Shown here: positions 54,244 through 63,892 of the stretch, piece after piece
Numbering within the stretch: position 1 is the stretch's first letter
Layout of the letters: the number at the start of each line of letters is the position of its first letter
Source of the DNA: G963677325 sp963810555
GTDB lineage: Bacteria > Bacteroidota > Bacteroidia > Bacteroidales > Prolixibacteraceae
DNA length: 64,000 bases
Reading direction: 5' to 3'
Assembly: GCA_963810555.1 (NCBI GenBank)
Contig: CAWENX010000014.1
Span: 1-64,000, forward strand
Position numbers and translations under genes: made by a program
The notes under the pieces: model-generated
The model's input: only the letters and a program-made list of their open reading frames with translations
Told to the model about the DNA's origin: nothing
Databases searched by the model: none

Positions 54244-55581
54244 CTATAATTGTTTGATCATCCCAAGTAGATTTTCAATTATAGCTTTTTCAGCCCCTGT
54301 TTTTACCCTTGTACTGGTAGGCTCATAACCTCCGGTGGGATGTACCTTATCAGCATATCCGCTTTGGCCTGGGACCTCATAGGCATTTTCTGTAATAAGA
54401 TATCCGCTGCTGCCATTGCAATGGGTAATCATAAATGTATTTTTATATGGGGATTGATTCCTCATTTGAACACTGATTTGATTGAACACCTCTCCTGAGA
54501 CGCCGGTTAAGACTAAATCCCCTATTTTTAAAGCCGAAAGACGTATTTTAACCGTTCCGTCATCCGTTTGTCCCGGACGTAATGGTCTTGATGGATCACG
54601 TGGTTTTGCGGGAAGGGATATTTCACGTTGAACAGCGCTGATTTTGCTGTTTGAAGATGTTTTGATCTTTTTCATTACATCCAGGGAAACATTGGCAAGA
54701 TCTTCTCCGATAGCATCTTTGCCAAAGGAATAATCTCTGTTATCTACGAAATCCAAATGAGGACCGTACAAGGGATTTATATCCCCTGAAGCTCCTATAA
54801 TTACCGGCGCAATGGCACCATTTCCCAGTGTTGTTTCAACTACTTTTGATGCTGCTCCCGGCCAGTCATTGGTGATCAGGTAATTCCGCGGGCCTAAAAC
54901 AACAGCATGGGATGGCCAGTTCATATAAAGAACCATGTTTTTCCCTGAAGTATCATCTATCCTTATAACACCAACCTCATGGTCGCAGGGTGCATAAGGA
55001 TTAAGGCCAAGCTGGACCTTCCCATGACCATCCATGGCACGGCGGCTGATATTCATCTTGCACTCACCCTTTCCAACACCAATGCTGGCATCGACCATTT
55101 TACTCATGGCTTCTTTAACTGCTGTAACCAGATTTGTTTTTAAAACTTCCACATAAGCGGCCACGTCCGGATTCTCTCCATCCCTGCCCATGCCTGCATT
55201 GGTCACCGGACCGCTATGCGTATGAATGGCTGACAATAAAATGAAATCTTTTTTAATACCGGTTTCTTTTTCAATCCGGGTAGTAACATCATCCCATATC
55301 GGATTGGAAATACCGCTTATTTCTGCTGTGATGACAGCCGCTTTATTTGTGCCGTCATCAAAAACAACTGCCCGCGCATATAAAGAATCATGCACACCCT
55401 GGAAAGGACCTTTTCTTCCGCCATAACCTGCCATGGGAATGGGGGTTGCAGGAGTGATATTTACCTTGCTGGTCCCTACTTTTAAACTGCCCTTTACAGC
55501 ACCTGAATTATCACACCCAAAAATCAATCCAGCTATTAATAAAAGAGTGGATAAAAATGAAATCATCTTTCTGTTTTTCAT
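54244..55581 (-). CDS. Ceramidase-like lipoprotein (paralogue 3)
   Basis: 445 residues. Lipoprotein signal with lipobox IFGC (FLSTLLLIAGLIFGCDNSG). The ceramidase N-terminal domain is clear: GTSKVNITPATPIPMAGYGG, VHDSLYARAVVFDDGTNKAA, LLSAIHTHSGPVTNAGMG, MNISRRAMDGHGKVQLGLNP, WPSHAVVLGPRNYLITNDWP and ITHCNGSSGYLITENAYEVP. The region of the ceramidase nucleophile reads IIGASGDINPLYG, with Asn where the serine of GDVSPN-type motifs is expected. It is closer to paralogue 4 than to the pair at 34242-36927 (GYGG, TNDWPG and NGSSGYL are shared). Substrate unknown; the membrane anchor and the tandem copy suggest a surface role. Confidence 0.8.
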   Translation of the reverse strand: MKNRKMISFLSTLLLIAGLIFGCDNSGAVKGSLKVGTSKVNITPATPIPMAGYGGRKGPFQGVHDSLYARAVVFDDGTNKAAVITAEISGISNPIWDDVTTRIEKETGIKKDFILLSAIHTHSGPVTNAGMGRDGENPDVAAYVEVLKTNLVTAVKEAMSKMVDASIGVGKGECKMNISRRAMDGHGKVQLGLNPYAPCDHEVGVIRIDDTSGKNMVLYMNWPSHAVVLGPRNYLITNDWPGAASKVVETTLGNGAIAPVIIGASGDINPLYGPHLDFVDNRDYSFGKDAIGEDLANVSLDVMKKIKTSSNSKISAVQREISLPAKPRDPSRPLRPGQTDDGTVKIRLSALKIGDLVLTGVSGEVFNQISVQMRNQSPYKNTFMITHCNGSSGYLITENAYEVPGQSGYADKVHPTGGYEPTSTRVKTGAEKAIIENLLGMIKQL

Positions 55582-55790
55582 AGTTTAATTATTTTAATGT
55601 TTGGATATAAGATCTTTTTCAATCGGATTAGCAATAGCAAGATTAATTATTATTAAGGGAAAAAACAACTGATCTTTAAATTTTTCTCATCATCTCCTTA
55701 TATACACACTATTTCTCTGTATCTCAAAATTAATAACCCCAACCATTTTTGGTCAGGGTTACTTTATCTTTCCTATTACCTATTGCCTTT

Positions 55791-57125
55791 TTACAATTGC
55801 TTGATCATCTGAAGCAGATTTTCGATGATTGCCTTCTCGGCACCTGTTTTTGCCCTTGTGGAACCAGGTTCATATCCACCCTTAGGGTGATATTTATCCT
55901 CATATCCTTTCTGGGTTGCTGTCGGATAAGCATCTTCGGTTACAAGATAACCACTGCTGCCATTGCAATGGGTAATCATAAATGTGTTTTTATAGGGTGA
56001 CTGTTTCCTCATCTGAACACTGATCTGGTTGAACACTTCACCTGAAACTCCCGTCAATACGATATTGCCAATCTTAACTGCTGAAAGACGAACCTTAAGA
56101 GTCCCGTCATCTTTCCTGTTGGGTTGCAAACCTCTTGAATTGTCCCTTTCCTTTGCCGGTAAGGAAATAACCCTTTGAACGGCGCTTATCGTTACTGAAG
56201 GAGTGGTTTTAATATCTTTCATCACAGCCAGTGAAACATTGGCGAGATCTTCACCAATAGCATCCTTGCCAAAAGCATACGAATTGTTGTTTTCAAAATC
56301 AATATGAGGTCCGTATATGGGATTGATATCGCCTGATGCTCCAATAATAACAGGTGCAATTGCATTACCTCCCAAATCTTTTTCTACAAAATTTGATGCC
56401 GCTCCGGGCCAGTCATTCGTAAGTAAATAATTGCGGGGGCCTAATACCACTGCATGACAAGGCCAATCCATCATAAGAGCAATATGATGATCAGATTTAT
56501 CATCTATACGGATTACTCCTACCTCATGATCACAAGGGGCATATGGATTACGACCTAACGTAACATGACCTCTCCCGTCCATAGCCCTGCGGTTGATGTT
56601 CATAAGGCATTCCCCTTTGCCGGCTCCAATTTTGGCATCAACCAATTTGCTGTTTGCTTCCTTTACCACTTCGACCAGTTTATTCTTAAGATTTTCAACA
56701 TACGCTGCGACCTCCGGGGTTCTTCCATCACCGTAAACATTGGTCGAAGGCCCGCTGTGCGTATGAATACTGGATAACAAAATGAAATCTTTCTTTATCC
56801 CTGTTTCCTTTTCAACTCTTGAGGTTGTTTCATCCCAAAAATCATTGGAAAGACCTACCAATTCACAGGTTATTGTAGCTGCCTTATTCACACCGTCACT
56901 GAAAACAACGGCACGCGCATACAAAGAATCGTGAACCCCTTTGAAAGGATCATTCCTACCTCCGTAACCGCTCATCGGAATTGGAGTGGTGGGAGTAATA
57001 TTAATCTTCGCCGTTCCTACCTGTAAGCTGTTTTGTGCAGCAAAAGCATTAACGTTCTGAACAAAAGTTACTAAACACGCCAGTAACAATACTGACAAGA
57101 AATACATCATATTCCTTCTTTTCAT
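55791..57125 (-). CDS. Ceramidase-like secreted protein (paralogue 4)
   Basis: 444 residues with signal peptide (MYFLSVLLLACLVTFVQNVN, cleavage near AFA). It parallels paralogue 3 closely: GTAKINITPTTPIPMSGYGG, LLSSIHTHSGPSTNVYGDG, MNINRRAMDGRGHVTLGRNP, WPCHAVVLGPRNYLLTNDWP, IIGASGDINPIYGPHIDF and FNQISVQMRKQSPYKNTFMI. Zinc-binding histidines are present (IHTHSGP, CHAVVLG) but the nucleophile serine seems replaced by Asn. It lies 209 bp upstream of paralogue 3 on the same strand; the gap starts with no clear terminator. A local tandem duplication is the simplest origin. Confidence 0.8.
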   Translation of the reverse strand: MKRRNMMYFLSVLLLACLVTFVQNVNAFAAQNSLQVGTAKINITPTTPIPMSGYGGRNDPFKGVHDSLYARAVVFSDGVNKAATITCELVGLSNDFWDETTSRVEKETGIKKDFILLSSIHTHSGPSTNVYGDGRTPEVAAYVENLKNKLVEVVKEANSKLVDAKIGAGKGECLMNINRRAMDGRGHVTLGRNPYAPCDHEVGVIRIDDKSDHHIALMMDWPCHAVVLGPRNYLLTNDWPGAASNFVEKDLGGNAIAPVIIGASGDINPIYGPHIDFENNNSYAFGKDAIGEDLANVSLAVMKDIKTTPSVTISAVQRVISLPAKERDNSRGLQPNRKDDGTLKVRLSAVKIGNIVLTGVSGEVFNQISVQMRKQSPYKNTFMITHCNGSSGYLVTEDAYPTATQKGYEDKYHPKGGYEPGSTRAKTGAEKAIIENLLQMIKQL

Positions 57126-57282
57126 AATTATCTATTTTTGTATTGATGTTAAATTCCTTAAAATATAATCCTTGTTTACCACCTTTTAGGAAAACTAATT
57201 CGAAAGCAAGGATAAATACAATTGTCGTAAAAAACAATTCTATTCTGAAATTATTTATGATTACCTTATTATCCGCACAATT

Positions 57283-58230
57283 TCAATAGTATTCAATTAC
57301 ATTTTCTACGGCTTCAATTGGCATTTCGTCATGATAGACAATTTTTTTAAGCCAATTGCCATTAAGATCATAATCACTGTATTCAAAACTGATGTCATTA
57401 AAGATAGTACCTTCAGGACCCTGTCGGTCTTCTTTTATTTTGTTGCCCAATTCGTCATAACTTGAAAGGCGCATCTCACTGATATACTCTTGCGAGTTAT
57501 AACTGTGGTACTCAATCTCATTGTTGTTATCGTCATATTTGAAGATGAATTTGCAATCCAGTTCCCCTTCGTCATTATACCTGCATTCTGAAACCTTATT
57601 CCCTTTATGATCATATTCGAATGTAGATCGGCCGCTTAATACATTGATATTATTGTACAATCTCCATTCGATCCGGTTCCCTGCTTCGTCATATTTGTAA
57701 ATGAATTTGCAATCAAAGCTTCCGTCTGTATTAAACCAGTTTTCCTCAATCAGATTACCCTTTTCATCGTAGCTGTAAGAAAAACGGACATATTTCTTTG
57801 ACCTCCAGAAGAAATTTCCCATAGGAGAATGCCAGTTTTCTTCAATTGGGTTTCCCCTGTTATCGTAACGGTAAGAATATTTTACGAATTTCTTTACCTT
57901 CCCGAATAAATTGTCAGTTGAAGTAAAGCTGTTCCATTCTACCATATTATTATTCTGATCATACTTAAAGACAGATTTATTGACAAGATTCCCTTCAAAA
58001 TCGTATATTTTCTTTTCTGACAAATTACCCCGGCTGTCATAATTTGAGACGTACTTCCCGTCCGGCTTATCTTCAGAATTAAAACATACCCGTTCAAGTT
58101 CTTGTCCTCGTTCATCATAATAGTAAACATTCCTCCAGTTCAATTTCTCTTTATGAAGATTATTTTCTATTACCTCCACTGAATAACTCGATTCGCGTAA
58201 CGTTTTTACACTACCTCTTAGTTTATGCAT
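57283..58230 (-). CDS. YD-repeat (Rhs-like) protein without export signal
   Basis: 315 residues made almost wholly of repeats of about 22-26 residues, each with a YDxxGN-type core: NYDSRGNLSEKKIYDFEGNL, FKYDQNNNMVEWNSF, YRYDNRGNPIEENW, YSYDEKGNLIEENWFNTDGS, YKYDEAGNRIEWRLYNN, FEYDHKGNKVSECRYNDEGE, FKYDDNNNEIEYHSYNS and SSYDELGNKIKEDR. Such repeats form a beta-shell or solenoid in Rhs and related proteins. There is no signal peptide, no toxin tip and no core-domain DPLG sequence, so it is not a complete Rhs. It is alone on its strand between a ceramidase-like gene and a long intergenic region. Function unknown. Confidence 0.7.
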   Translation of the reverse strand: MHKLRGSVKTLRESSYSVEVIENNLHKEKLNWRNVYYYDERGQELERVCFNSEDKPDGKYVSNYDSRGNLSEKKIYDFEGNLVNKSVFKYDQNNNMVEWNSFTSTDNLFGKVKKFVKYSYRYDNRGNPIEENWHSPMGNFFWRSKKYVRFSYSYDEKGNLIEENWFNTDGSFDCKFIYKYDEAGNRIEWRLYNNINVLSGRSTFEYDHKGNKVSECRYNDEGELDCKFIFKYDDNNNEIEYHSYNSQEYISEMRLSSYDELGNKIKEDRQGPEGTIFNDISFEYSDYDLNGNWLKKIVYHDEMPIEAVENVIEYY

Positions 58231-59000
58231 TCCAATCCGCTATAAAATAGTTAAAACACTTTATTTCTGATACATAACCCGAATAAGATCATTCCCTCTC
58301 CGGACAAAATTACGGTTTAAAAATTATCAGAAAAGTATACAACCATGAAAGTAATCATTCTTTTTGATAAATCAGCCATTATTGCCCAATCACGCGCATA
58401 TTTCCAATAAAACCTTCGAAAATCATTTATTCAGCATTTCAGATTTATGCCTCTTCTTTCATAAGGAAATGATTCACTGTTGTCATCTTTGAATCAAAGA
58501 GATATTTCCTTCGCTGTTTATTCGTAGATTATTCGTAGTTTATTCGTAGATCATTCGTATAATATACGAATAGTCTACGAATAATTTACAAATAAAGTAT
58601 GAATAAATACCGGAGAAATCATAGTCCTGACATTGACTTGATTTTAGGAATAAGTTTACTTCAGCCATCTTTTGATCACTTCCACCCAGGATTAATTCCA
58701 AGGGATAATCATCGTCGGGATCAGATTAATACGATTTACTGCCAAAATCCAAATAATCGCATCAAAAGGAGACTTCCCCGATTTGGAGCAAGAGTAAAAA
58801 CAAAAAATTGATACTGAGTTTTTTAATTTGGGTTATTTCCGGTCTGCCGGATTCAATATTTTATTATGTATCATTCAATTGAAACTGCAAACTTTTGGTA
58901 GTAAAATAATTGGATGCTCTGAGTTAAAAATTGTATCCAAAAGAAATTTATGGGACAATTTGTTTAATTTTACAATGAAATTATTGAAATCCATCTGAAT
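58231..59000. other. Long intergenic region with an 11-bp-period array
   Basis: 770 bp with no convincing gene. It carries the array at 58520-58604. The 70-codon frame at 58599-58811 starts inside the last array unit and shows no family features. AT-rich sequence without clear promoter motifs precedes the lipoprotein gene at 59001. Confidence 0.5.
58520..58604. repeat. Inverted array with 11-bp period (locus 3)
   Basis: ATTCGTA at 58520, 58531, 58542 and 58553, then the complementary TACGAAT at 58565 and 58576, TACAAAT at 58587 and TATGAAT at 58598. All starts are 11 bp apart with 4-nt spacers on each side of a centre at 58562. Four units face four units, and the outer right units carry single changes. 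Confidence 0.9.
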
Positions 59001-59591
59001 ATGAAAAGATTTTCATTAAACTTAATTTATCTCTTCGCTGTTGGTTTAGTCGTCGCTAACTGCACTAAAGAGGGTCCGGCTCCCGAGATGAAGAATTCAA
59101 TCACACATAACAATACTGAATACGATATCAGTGGCGGGTTGCTTGAATATTATGGAATTATAAAGGGAACAGGTAATAATATTGATCTGATTTTGCTTTC
59201 ATCCGGGTTGACACCTGTTGTAACAAGTGGCATGGTTGATTCCATTGTAGGTACCGGCAGTGGAATTAACTTCGAAATCTTTACAACAGGGACTACATCA
59301 CTGGATGTGGGTGATTATACATATGATGCAACCGAGTCAGGTTCACCCGGAACATTTGATTTTGGCAATGCCATTTTCAATTTCAATACCGTTACCCAGG
59401 AAGGTGATATGCAGGACATGGTAGGAGGAAAAATTACAATTATAAGCAATAGCCCTCAATACGAACTTTCTTTTCAATGTACGGGTGCGGATGGAAAAAG
59501 TGTAACCGGATATTACAAAGGTATTTTACAATATTACGACATGTCTACCCCGTTTAAGTCCGGAAAGATCAAAAAACGGCGTAAATGGTAA
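59001..59591 (+). CDS. Hypothetical lipoprotein
   Basis: 196 residues. Lipoprotein signal with lipobox VANC (LNLIYLFAVGLVVANCTKEG). The mature part is rich in beta-forming and small residues: NNTEYDISGGLLEYYGIIKG, INFEIFTTGTTSLDVGDYTY, GTFDFGNAIFNFNTVTQEGD and YELSFQCTGADGKSVTGYYK. It reads like the small Bacteroidota lipoproteins that form a beta-sandwich, but I cannot name a family. It is transcribed alone after a 770-bp gap. The C-terminus KSGKIKKRRKW is strongly basic. Confidence 0.65.
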   Translation: MKRFSLNLIYLFAVGLVVANCTKEGPAPEMKNSITHNNTEYDISGGLLEYYGIIKGTGNNIDLILLSSGLTPVVTSGMVDSIVGTGSGINFEIFTTGTTSLDVGDYTYDATESGSPGTFDFGNAIFNFNTVTQEGDMQDMVGGKITIISNSPQYELSFQCTGADGKSVTGYYKGILQYYDMSTPFKSGKIKKRRKW

Positions 59592-59753
59592 ATTCAGGCA
59601 TTTAGGCTGTAGGATGCGAGGAATTAAATAATTAAGGAATTAAGGAAATAAAGAATAATTCAAATGGATGATATTCTATTCCTTCATTCCTTTATTTATT
59701 AATTATTATTCATTATTAATTCATTAATAAATAAAGCTGATTTACGGATCTGA
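59592..59753. repeat. AATTAAGG / TTCCTTCATTCC hairpin between convergent genes
   Basis: AATTAAGGAATTAAGGAAAT-like words (59632-59656) face complementary TTCCTTCATTCCTTTATTTA (59681-59700). It lies between the convergent lipoprotein genes and may serve as a bidirectional terminator. Similar 8-bp-period words occur at 5310-5335 and 48970-49005. Confidence 0.5.
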
Positions 59754-60170
59754 TCAATAAATTCTGGGTTCTTTTCTTTCAATCATCTTCAAAGGATAAG
59801 ACAATCTTTTCCCGCGATAATGATAGATTAACTGATCAGGCAGGTTTACAGGCTGAACCTCTAAATTGATAATCCGTGATTTTCCAACCGGAAGAATGCT
59901 CTTTAATTCAACTGTTTTATTTTTTTCTTCAGTAAAAGCCTTCATCCGTACTCCCCGAAAAACTATCGAATCAAACGTAACCCCCTTCTTTACCCTTCTC
60001 AATTCAAGAACTATATTGGTTCCTTTTTCGTTATCTCTTACAACCCAGAACTGATAATATGCTTCCTTAACACTGAATAGTTTATTCCCTGATTCTTTGA
60101 GAGACAAACATCCTGAACCAAAGAATAAGTAACCAACAACCGCACCCACTATATAAACTCCTCTTAACAT
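59754..60170 (-). CDS. Small hypothetical lipoprotein
   Basis: 138 residues. Lipobox GSGC after a hydrophobic stretch (VYIVGAVVGYLFFGSGC). The mature part contains AYYQFWVVRDNEKGTNIVLE, VTFDSIVFRGVRMKAFTEEK and LPDQLIYHYRGKRLSYPLKM, a beta-rich pattern. I do not recognise a family. It is convergent with the lipoprotein at 59001 and divergent from the S41 peptidase gene. Confidence 0.65.
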   Translation of the reverse strand: MLRGVYIVGAVVGYLFFGSGCLSLKESGNKLFSVKEAYYQFWVVRDNEKGTNIVLELRRVKKGVTFDSIVFRGVRMKAFTEEKNKTVELKSILPVGKSRIINLEVQPVNLPDQLIYHYRGKRLSYPLKMIERKEPRIY

Positions 60171-60272
60171 ACGACGATAGTAATATTACATAAAAAATTA
60201 CGTATATTTCCGCACTTTGAAAAATAAAATAATTGTAATTTTACTCAAACAAGTAATTTTAATCTCCACATC

Positions 60273-61787
60273 ATGAAAAAATTTTCACGATTATCTTTTC
60301 CTTTCTGCTTTCTCTTAATTATTTTCATTATAACTCAATGCAAAAAGAGTACCATAAATGATCAGAATAACAATCCCAATAATCCTGGACCAATTCCGGA
60401 AGCTACTGTAGCAAATAAATTCGTTTGGAATGGCCTGCATGATTACTACTTATGGGTTGATCAGGTTCCCAATCTTTCCGACAGTAAATATTCGAATAAT
60501 GATACTTTGAATGCATTCCTTAATCAATACACTGATCCTGAAAAGCTTTTCTATGCTTTGCTTTATCAATATCAAACAATCGATAAGTGGTCATTTATCG
60601 TCAATAACATTTCCATAATAGATAATTGGATAGCCGGGATTTCAAAAACGGCTGGTTATGATTTTATGTTGGCTCAAATAGGTTCAACAAATAATCTTTT
60701 TGGATTTGTCAGATATGTACTTAAAGGTTCGCCTGCCGATCAGGCCGGAATGAAACGGGGAGATTTATTTACCCAAGTAAATGGTCAACAGCTCACTATC
60801 TCAAATTATCAATCCTTAATAAATCTCGAAACCCCCTATACCTTGTCATTTGCAACTATAACAAGCAATACAATTACCGACAACGGCAAAACAGTTTCAT
60901 TAACGCCAATAACCTTACAGGAAAATCCAATATTAATGGATACTGTGATGACAGTAGGCGGCGCAAAGGTGGGATATCTCGTTTATAATGGTTTCAATTC
61001 CGATTTCGATATACAATTGAATGATGTTTTTCAATACTTCAAACAACAAGGTATAAGCGATCTGATTCTCGATCTGCGTTACAATGGTGGAGGTTCTATT
61101 CAAACAGCTATTTATCTCGCAAGTATGATTTATGGCACGTATACAACCAAGGATTTTATTACAAGCCAATATAACACTGCCTTACAAGCATACCTTGTCA
61201 ATACCTACGGAGCCTCCTACCTTCAGGACAATTTTGCAGACAATATTGCCGCAACTTCCACTACTGCCGAAACGCCTATAAATACTTTAAATTTGCCAAA
61301 ATTGTATGTAATCGCTACAGATAATACGGCATCCGCAAGTGAATTACTCATTAATGGTTTAAAGCCATACATTACAGTAATTCAGGTTGGCACAAACACT
61401 CTTGGAAAATATGTAGGATCTATCACGGTTCAGGATTGGGATTCCCTGGGGAATGTTAATCCAAATGATCCGTGGGCAATGCAGCCTATTGTGGTAAAAG
61501 TTCTCAATTCAGCCGGTGTATCTGATTTTGTCAATGGTCTGGCTCCAACTATTCAAGTAGAGGAGGATTTTGCTCATTTAATAGCTTTTGGCGATCCAAA
61601 TGAACCGATGCTCCAGGCTGTATTAAACAGTATTCAGGGTCTTCCTCAGAAACACCTGCCTTTGAAATCAGCGCTACTTGGACTGAAAAAGGTGGCCGAT
61701 TCACAAAGCTTTAAACCTTTTTCCAGGGATATGTATATGAGCAAGAAATTAGTCCTAATGAATAAAGGAGTAGGCAATAGCAATTAA
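60273..61787 (+). CDS. S41-family (C-terminal processing) peptidase, lipoprotein
   Basis: 504 residues. Lipoprotein signal with lipobox ITQC (FCFLLIIFIITQCKKS). An N-terminal cap (FVWNGLHDYYLWVDQVPNLS) is followed by a PDZ domain near residues 140-200 (GFVRYVLKGSPADQAGMKRG, then FTQVNGQQL). The S41 domain has VGYLVYNGFNSDFD, LILDLRYNGGGSIQTAIYLA and the catalytic serine segment TDNTASASELLINGLKPYIT; a lysine downstream (LGKYVGSITV) completes the usual Ser-Lys pair. It cleaves proteins in the envelope; Bacteroidota have several such lipoproteins with unknown targets. The frame is intact, and it is divergent from the small lipoprotein gene. Confidence 0.88.
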   Translation: MKKFSRLSFPFCFLLIIFIITQCKKSTINDQNNNPNNPGPIPEATVANKFVWNGLHDYYLWVDQVPNLSDSKYSNNDTLNAFLNQYTDPEKLFYALLYQYQTIDKWSFIVNNISIIDNWIAGISKTAGYDFMLAQIGSTNNLFGFVRYVLKGSPADQAGMKRGDLFTQVNGQQLTISNYQSLINLETPYTLSFATITSNTITDNGKTVSLTPITLQENPILMDTVMTVGGAKVGYLVYNGFNSDFDIQLNDVFQYFKQQGISDLILDLRYNGGGSIQTAIYLASMIYGTYTTKDFITSQYNTALQAYLVNTYGASYLQDNFADNIAATSTTAETPINTLNLPKLYVIATDNTASASELLINGLKPYITVIQVGTNTLGKYVGSITVQDWDSLGNVNPNDPWAMQPIVVKVLNSAGVSDFVNGLAPTIQVEEDFAHLIAFGDPNEPMLQAVLNSIQGLPQKHLPLKSALLGLKKVADSQSFKPFSRDMYMSKKLVLMNKGVGNSN

Positions 61788-61863
61788 GAATGAAGAATGA
61801 AAAATTAATCAGTCAAAAGGCAAACTGATTACTGATTAATATTTACAGTTTACTATTCACTGT

Positions 61864-63892
61864 TCACTGTGGTATTACAGGTCTCTTTTCCCCTTTCCCT
61901 AAAAGTATGTGCCAGGTATTTCGGGGAAAAATATCATTCATAAACAGAGGCTGGGGCAGCCACACACGGAAGAGATTATGGTCAGAATATTGATTCCCTG
62001 CCGAAGCATAATCGCACATAATCAGATTCATCTGTTTATGATCAAAAAAGTGAGTATACCTGTAAAGAAAGGGAACTTCAAATGCCATCCATACATTATG
62101 AGGTTTGGATTCTGAAGGTTTCAAATCTATGTATTGCTGAGGAGATTCCGATGATAAACAAGGTTCCGGCAAAACATACCTTAATCCTCCCAATTCATCT
62201 TTATAATTCCATTTGGTGTCTGAAGGCATAAGCCAGAGGTTATAATTGGTCTCTTCTACCACACGGTTATCAAGTGCCAGCACTATCGGCCCTCTCATCA
62301 CTGCAAGATGATTAAGACTGCCCGGGGCTTTTATAATCCGCCCTCTTAGATCCAATTCAAGCCGGATTTGATCTCCTCCCTTCCATGCTCTTTTGATTTG
62401 AGCATAAGTTCCAGCCTGACAATGAATTTCTTCTCCATTGACTTTAAGCACTGATTGCTTACTCCAGGCCGGAATTCTTAAAGAAAAAGTAAAATGCTCC
62501 GGATGTGGCAAATCAATATTGATCAGGATTTCTTTATTTACAGGATAATCAGTCACCTGTTTTATTTTTAATTCCGTTCCATTCTGAAGCGTCTGAGACC
62601 AGTCCCCTTGACTGTAAAGATTTATAACCGGTCCCTGCTTGCCCTTCATTACTGACCATCCGGGTGTAATAAGCATTCCCCTCGGGCCATTGGCGACACA
62701 ACAACTTGACCGGCAAAGGGGCACCTGCATAGGAGACGGCATTCGTTCTCCTATCAAAGGAGAGAAATAGGCCCACCATTTGCCGCCATCGATCATTGCC
62801 CCGAATAAAGCATTATAAAGCGAAACTTCCAGTTGATCAGCCCAAACGGGATTGCCGGTCAAACGCAACAACTGATAACACAATTTCATCCAGGTTACTG
62901 TTACGCAGGTCTCCATTGGCTGTTCAAGTATCTCGGTCTGGCGGTTGGCTCCGTCACACCATAATTCCTCACTCGAACCAGAACCTACAATCATAATTTC
63001 TTTCTTCAGAACACTCTCCCCGAATTTGGTGACAGCTTCGAGCAATCTTTTTTCCCCTGTGACACGATAAAGCTCACACAGCCCTTCATAACACGACATC
63101 ATCTCATACCCTTTTGGCGCTGCTATATGAATCGGATCTGTGCCTGCCAATGCTTCCTCAATAAGCCGGATTCCATTAGCATTGTATTTGTTGGGCTCGC
63201 TCCAAAGTTTAACCAGATATTTGGCGAAGTCCAGGTATTTCTTATCACCTGTCCGCTCATAAACAAGCACAACCGGTTCAAGCACAGAACAGGAAGATAG
63301 TGCTTCCAGTACCTGTAGTCCTGTTTCTGTCAGCTTTTTCTTTCCAGGCCCTGCAATATCAATTAAAGCATCAGTGGCCCGGCAGGCAGCCTGCAATGCA
63401 TTATATATTCCCTGTCTGATCATAATCAGCAATGAGTCCAAGCAATACATATTTTCTTCCCCATATGTCCCAATAACCAAACTCTTTGTCCTTTGAATAA
63501 CTGCTGATTCTTCCGTCAGGCTCCTGCGTTTTAATCAGATCTGAAACTGATGTATCTAATATGTTTTTATATTCCTGATCGGGTTTGTATCCATATGCCA
63601 ATGCCGCAGAAGTAAACCATTTTCCCCAAAATTCACCGGCAAATCCTCCTTCGTTATCTGACTTATCCCTGAAGGGAATGGTGTAAAGCTTATAATTTTT
63701 GGCCATCACTCCGTTTTTAATACAACTGTCAATTTTCTGACCAACTACTCCTTCTATTCTGATGCCAGATAATGGAACGGGTGACAATACGTCTTGAATT
63801 GCAAGTAAGGACGCTTTGGAATTATCCTGTGCACTGACGTGATTTAATATGAAGCCGATAAAGGAAAGGAAGATAAACAGCAAATATTTCAT
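61864..63892 (-). CDS. GH127-family beta-L-arabinofuranosidase-like protein, one frameshift
   Basis: Frames 63401-63892 and 61864-63480 join into 675 residues when one base near 63400-63408 is removed (VLLGLIADYDQTGN followed by NALQAACRATDALIDIAGPG). The N-terminus has a signal peptide ending at VSAQ. The (alpha/alpha)6 barrel holds the zinc-site motifs of GH127: PMETCVTVTWMKLCYQLLRL (Glu and first Cys) and RSSCCVANGPRGMLITPGWS (Cys pair). A beta-sandwich follows (FTFSLRIPAWSKQSVLKVNG). The enzyme family releases beta-L-arabinofuranose from plant glycans, in line with the rhamnosidase and GH28 genes at the other end of the window. The break may be an assembly error, since all motifs are intact. 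Confidence 0.85.

Noticed and set aside
9415..58604. CRISPR arrays as an explanation for the 11-bp arrays
   Set aside because: Units are far too short, spacers are 3-4 nt, the two halves are inverted, and no cas genes are present.
58599..58811. 70-codon plus-strand frame in the gap after the YD-repeat gene
   Set aside because: It starts inside the last unit of the 11-bp array, has no recognisable family or signal, and its residue pattern is not coding-like.
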